A stretch of 64,000 nucleotides of DNA from Pyrrhosoma nymphula (taxonomy: Eukaryota; Arthropoda; Insecta; Odonata; Coenagrionidae), in contig OY754330.1 in the NCBI GenBank assembly GCA_963573305.1, positions 23,625,096-23,689,095 on the forward strand, read 5' to 3'. Of the stretch, positions 63,651 to 64,000 are shown piece after piece. The notes under the pieces were generated by a model. That model was given only the letters and a program-made list of their open reading frames with translations. It was not told where the DNA came from and did no database searches. Each line of letters opens with the position of its first letter. Position 1 is the first letter of the stretch. Position numbers and translations under genes: made by a program.

Positions 63651-64000
63651 AACATATCGTGCACTGAACTATATTGTAATCCCCATTCCTTCCTTAGGTT
63701 TAGCAAAAGAAAAATGTACTAAAATTTTAATAATTCAAGTTTCACATAAACAACACCTCACGCATTAATTTTATAATCTACCGCGATGCACTACTTTTTG
63801 GATATGTTTAAAGACCGGTTGTGGTGAGCTCCGATCACCGGAACGGTGCCACATCTTTGCGCCTTCGGCGCTGCTATTCCCCCCTCGACGTGATATCTCC
63901 GCCAGAATTCGCTGTTAAATTAACCATGGACTCTCTCTTTGATTCCCATTTATCAATCCTCAAATTCTCGTTAATATCTAGAACAACTCGCTTTCTCTCC
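63651..64000. other. Right edge, no gene recognised
   Basis: Presumed continuation of DDX27 intron 12. The last 170 bases are more GC-rich (for example TTTGCGCCTTCGGCGC near 63855-63870). No exon recognised. Confidence 0.4.

Noticed and set aside
1..64000. CRISPR arrays, bacterial operons, LTR retrotransposons, rRNA
   Set aside because: No spaced direct-repeat arrays, no operon-like gene packing, no paired LTRs with gag-pol, and no rRNA-like stretch were seen.

Overview
This is eukaryotic nuclear DNA, most likely from an arthropod and probably an insect. The genes are split into short exons by GT/AG introns up to 11.6 kb long. The DNA between exons is AT-rich and packed with decayed transposons of kinds common in arthropods: Tigger/mariner-like, piggyBac-like and hAT-like DNA elements, several non-LTR (LINE) clades, Penelope-like elements and a tRNA-derived SINE. 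I cannot name the species.

Three conserved housekeeping genes form the scaffold. (1) 5576-24974, plus strand: the last five exons of a ubiquitin-specific protease of the USP20/USP33 type, covering its two C-terminal DUSP domains; the catalytic exons lie to the left of the window. (2) 25967-32607, minus strand: a complete eight-exon flap endonuclease 1 (FEN1) gene, 381 residues, with all catalytic acidic residues and the PCNA-binding box. (3) 33011 to 59962 and beyond, plus strand: the DEAD-box RNA helicase DDX27 (ribosome biogenesis), twelve exons and 616 residues with every helicase motif; the C-terminal exon or exons lie to the right. USP and FEN1 are tail to tail, with facing poly(A) signals 75 bp apart. 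FEN1 and DDX27 are head to head, with 403 bp between start codons, so a shared promoter is likely.

The introns carry the rest. 3.5-8.3 kb holds a Tigger-like transposase tail and a 1.95 kb DNA transposon with a perfect 8-bp target duplication. 12.2-16.9 kb is a nest: a piggyBac-like element with 460-bp inverted arms, a 2.8 kb Tigger-like element inside it, and a Tigger-type transposase pseudogene beside it. 22.5-23.4 and 39.9-40.7 kb hold two LINE tails. 27.4-31.2 kb holds a hAT-like element and a LINE missing its reverse transcriptase and interrupted by a Penelope-like fragment. 42.5-46.9 kb holds a SINE, a nearly full-length but broken LINE with a C-terminal restriction-like endonuclease, and a Penelope-like 3' end. 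48-52.6 kb holds three TA-flanked inverted-repeat elements. 57.9-63.7 kb holds Penelope-derived inverted repeats, a 1.16 kb foldback, and a hAT-like element with another small element inside it.

The most notable signal is a set of hammerhead-ribozyme-like sequences at the 3' ends of Penelope-like fragments. Two copies (57994-58040 minus, 58693-58739 plus) keep the CTGAAGA and GAAAC core blocks, a GTC cleavage triplet and a stem I of 5 to 7 bp. At least six decayed relatives are scattered from 20.7 to 59.5 kb. A second recurrent theme is TTAA-type inverted-repeat elements whose ends carry family-specific palindromes, all centred on TATA.
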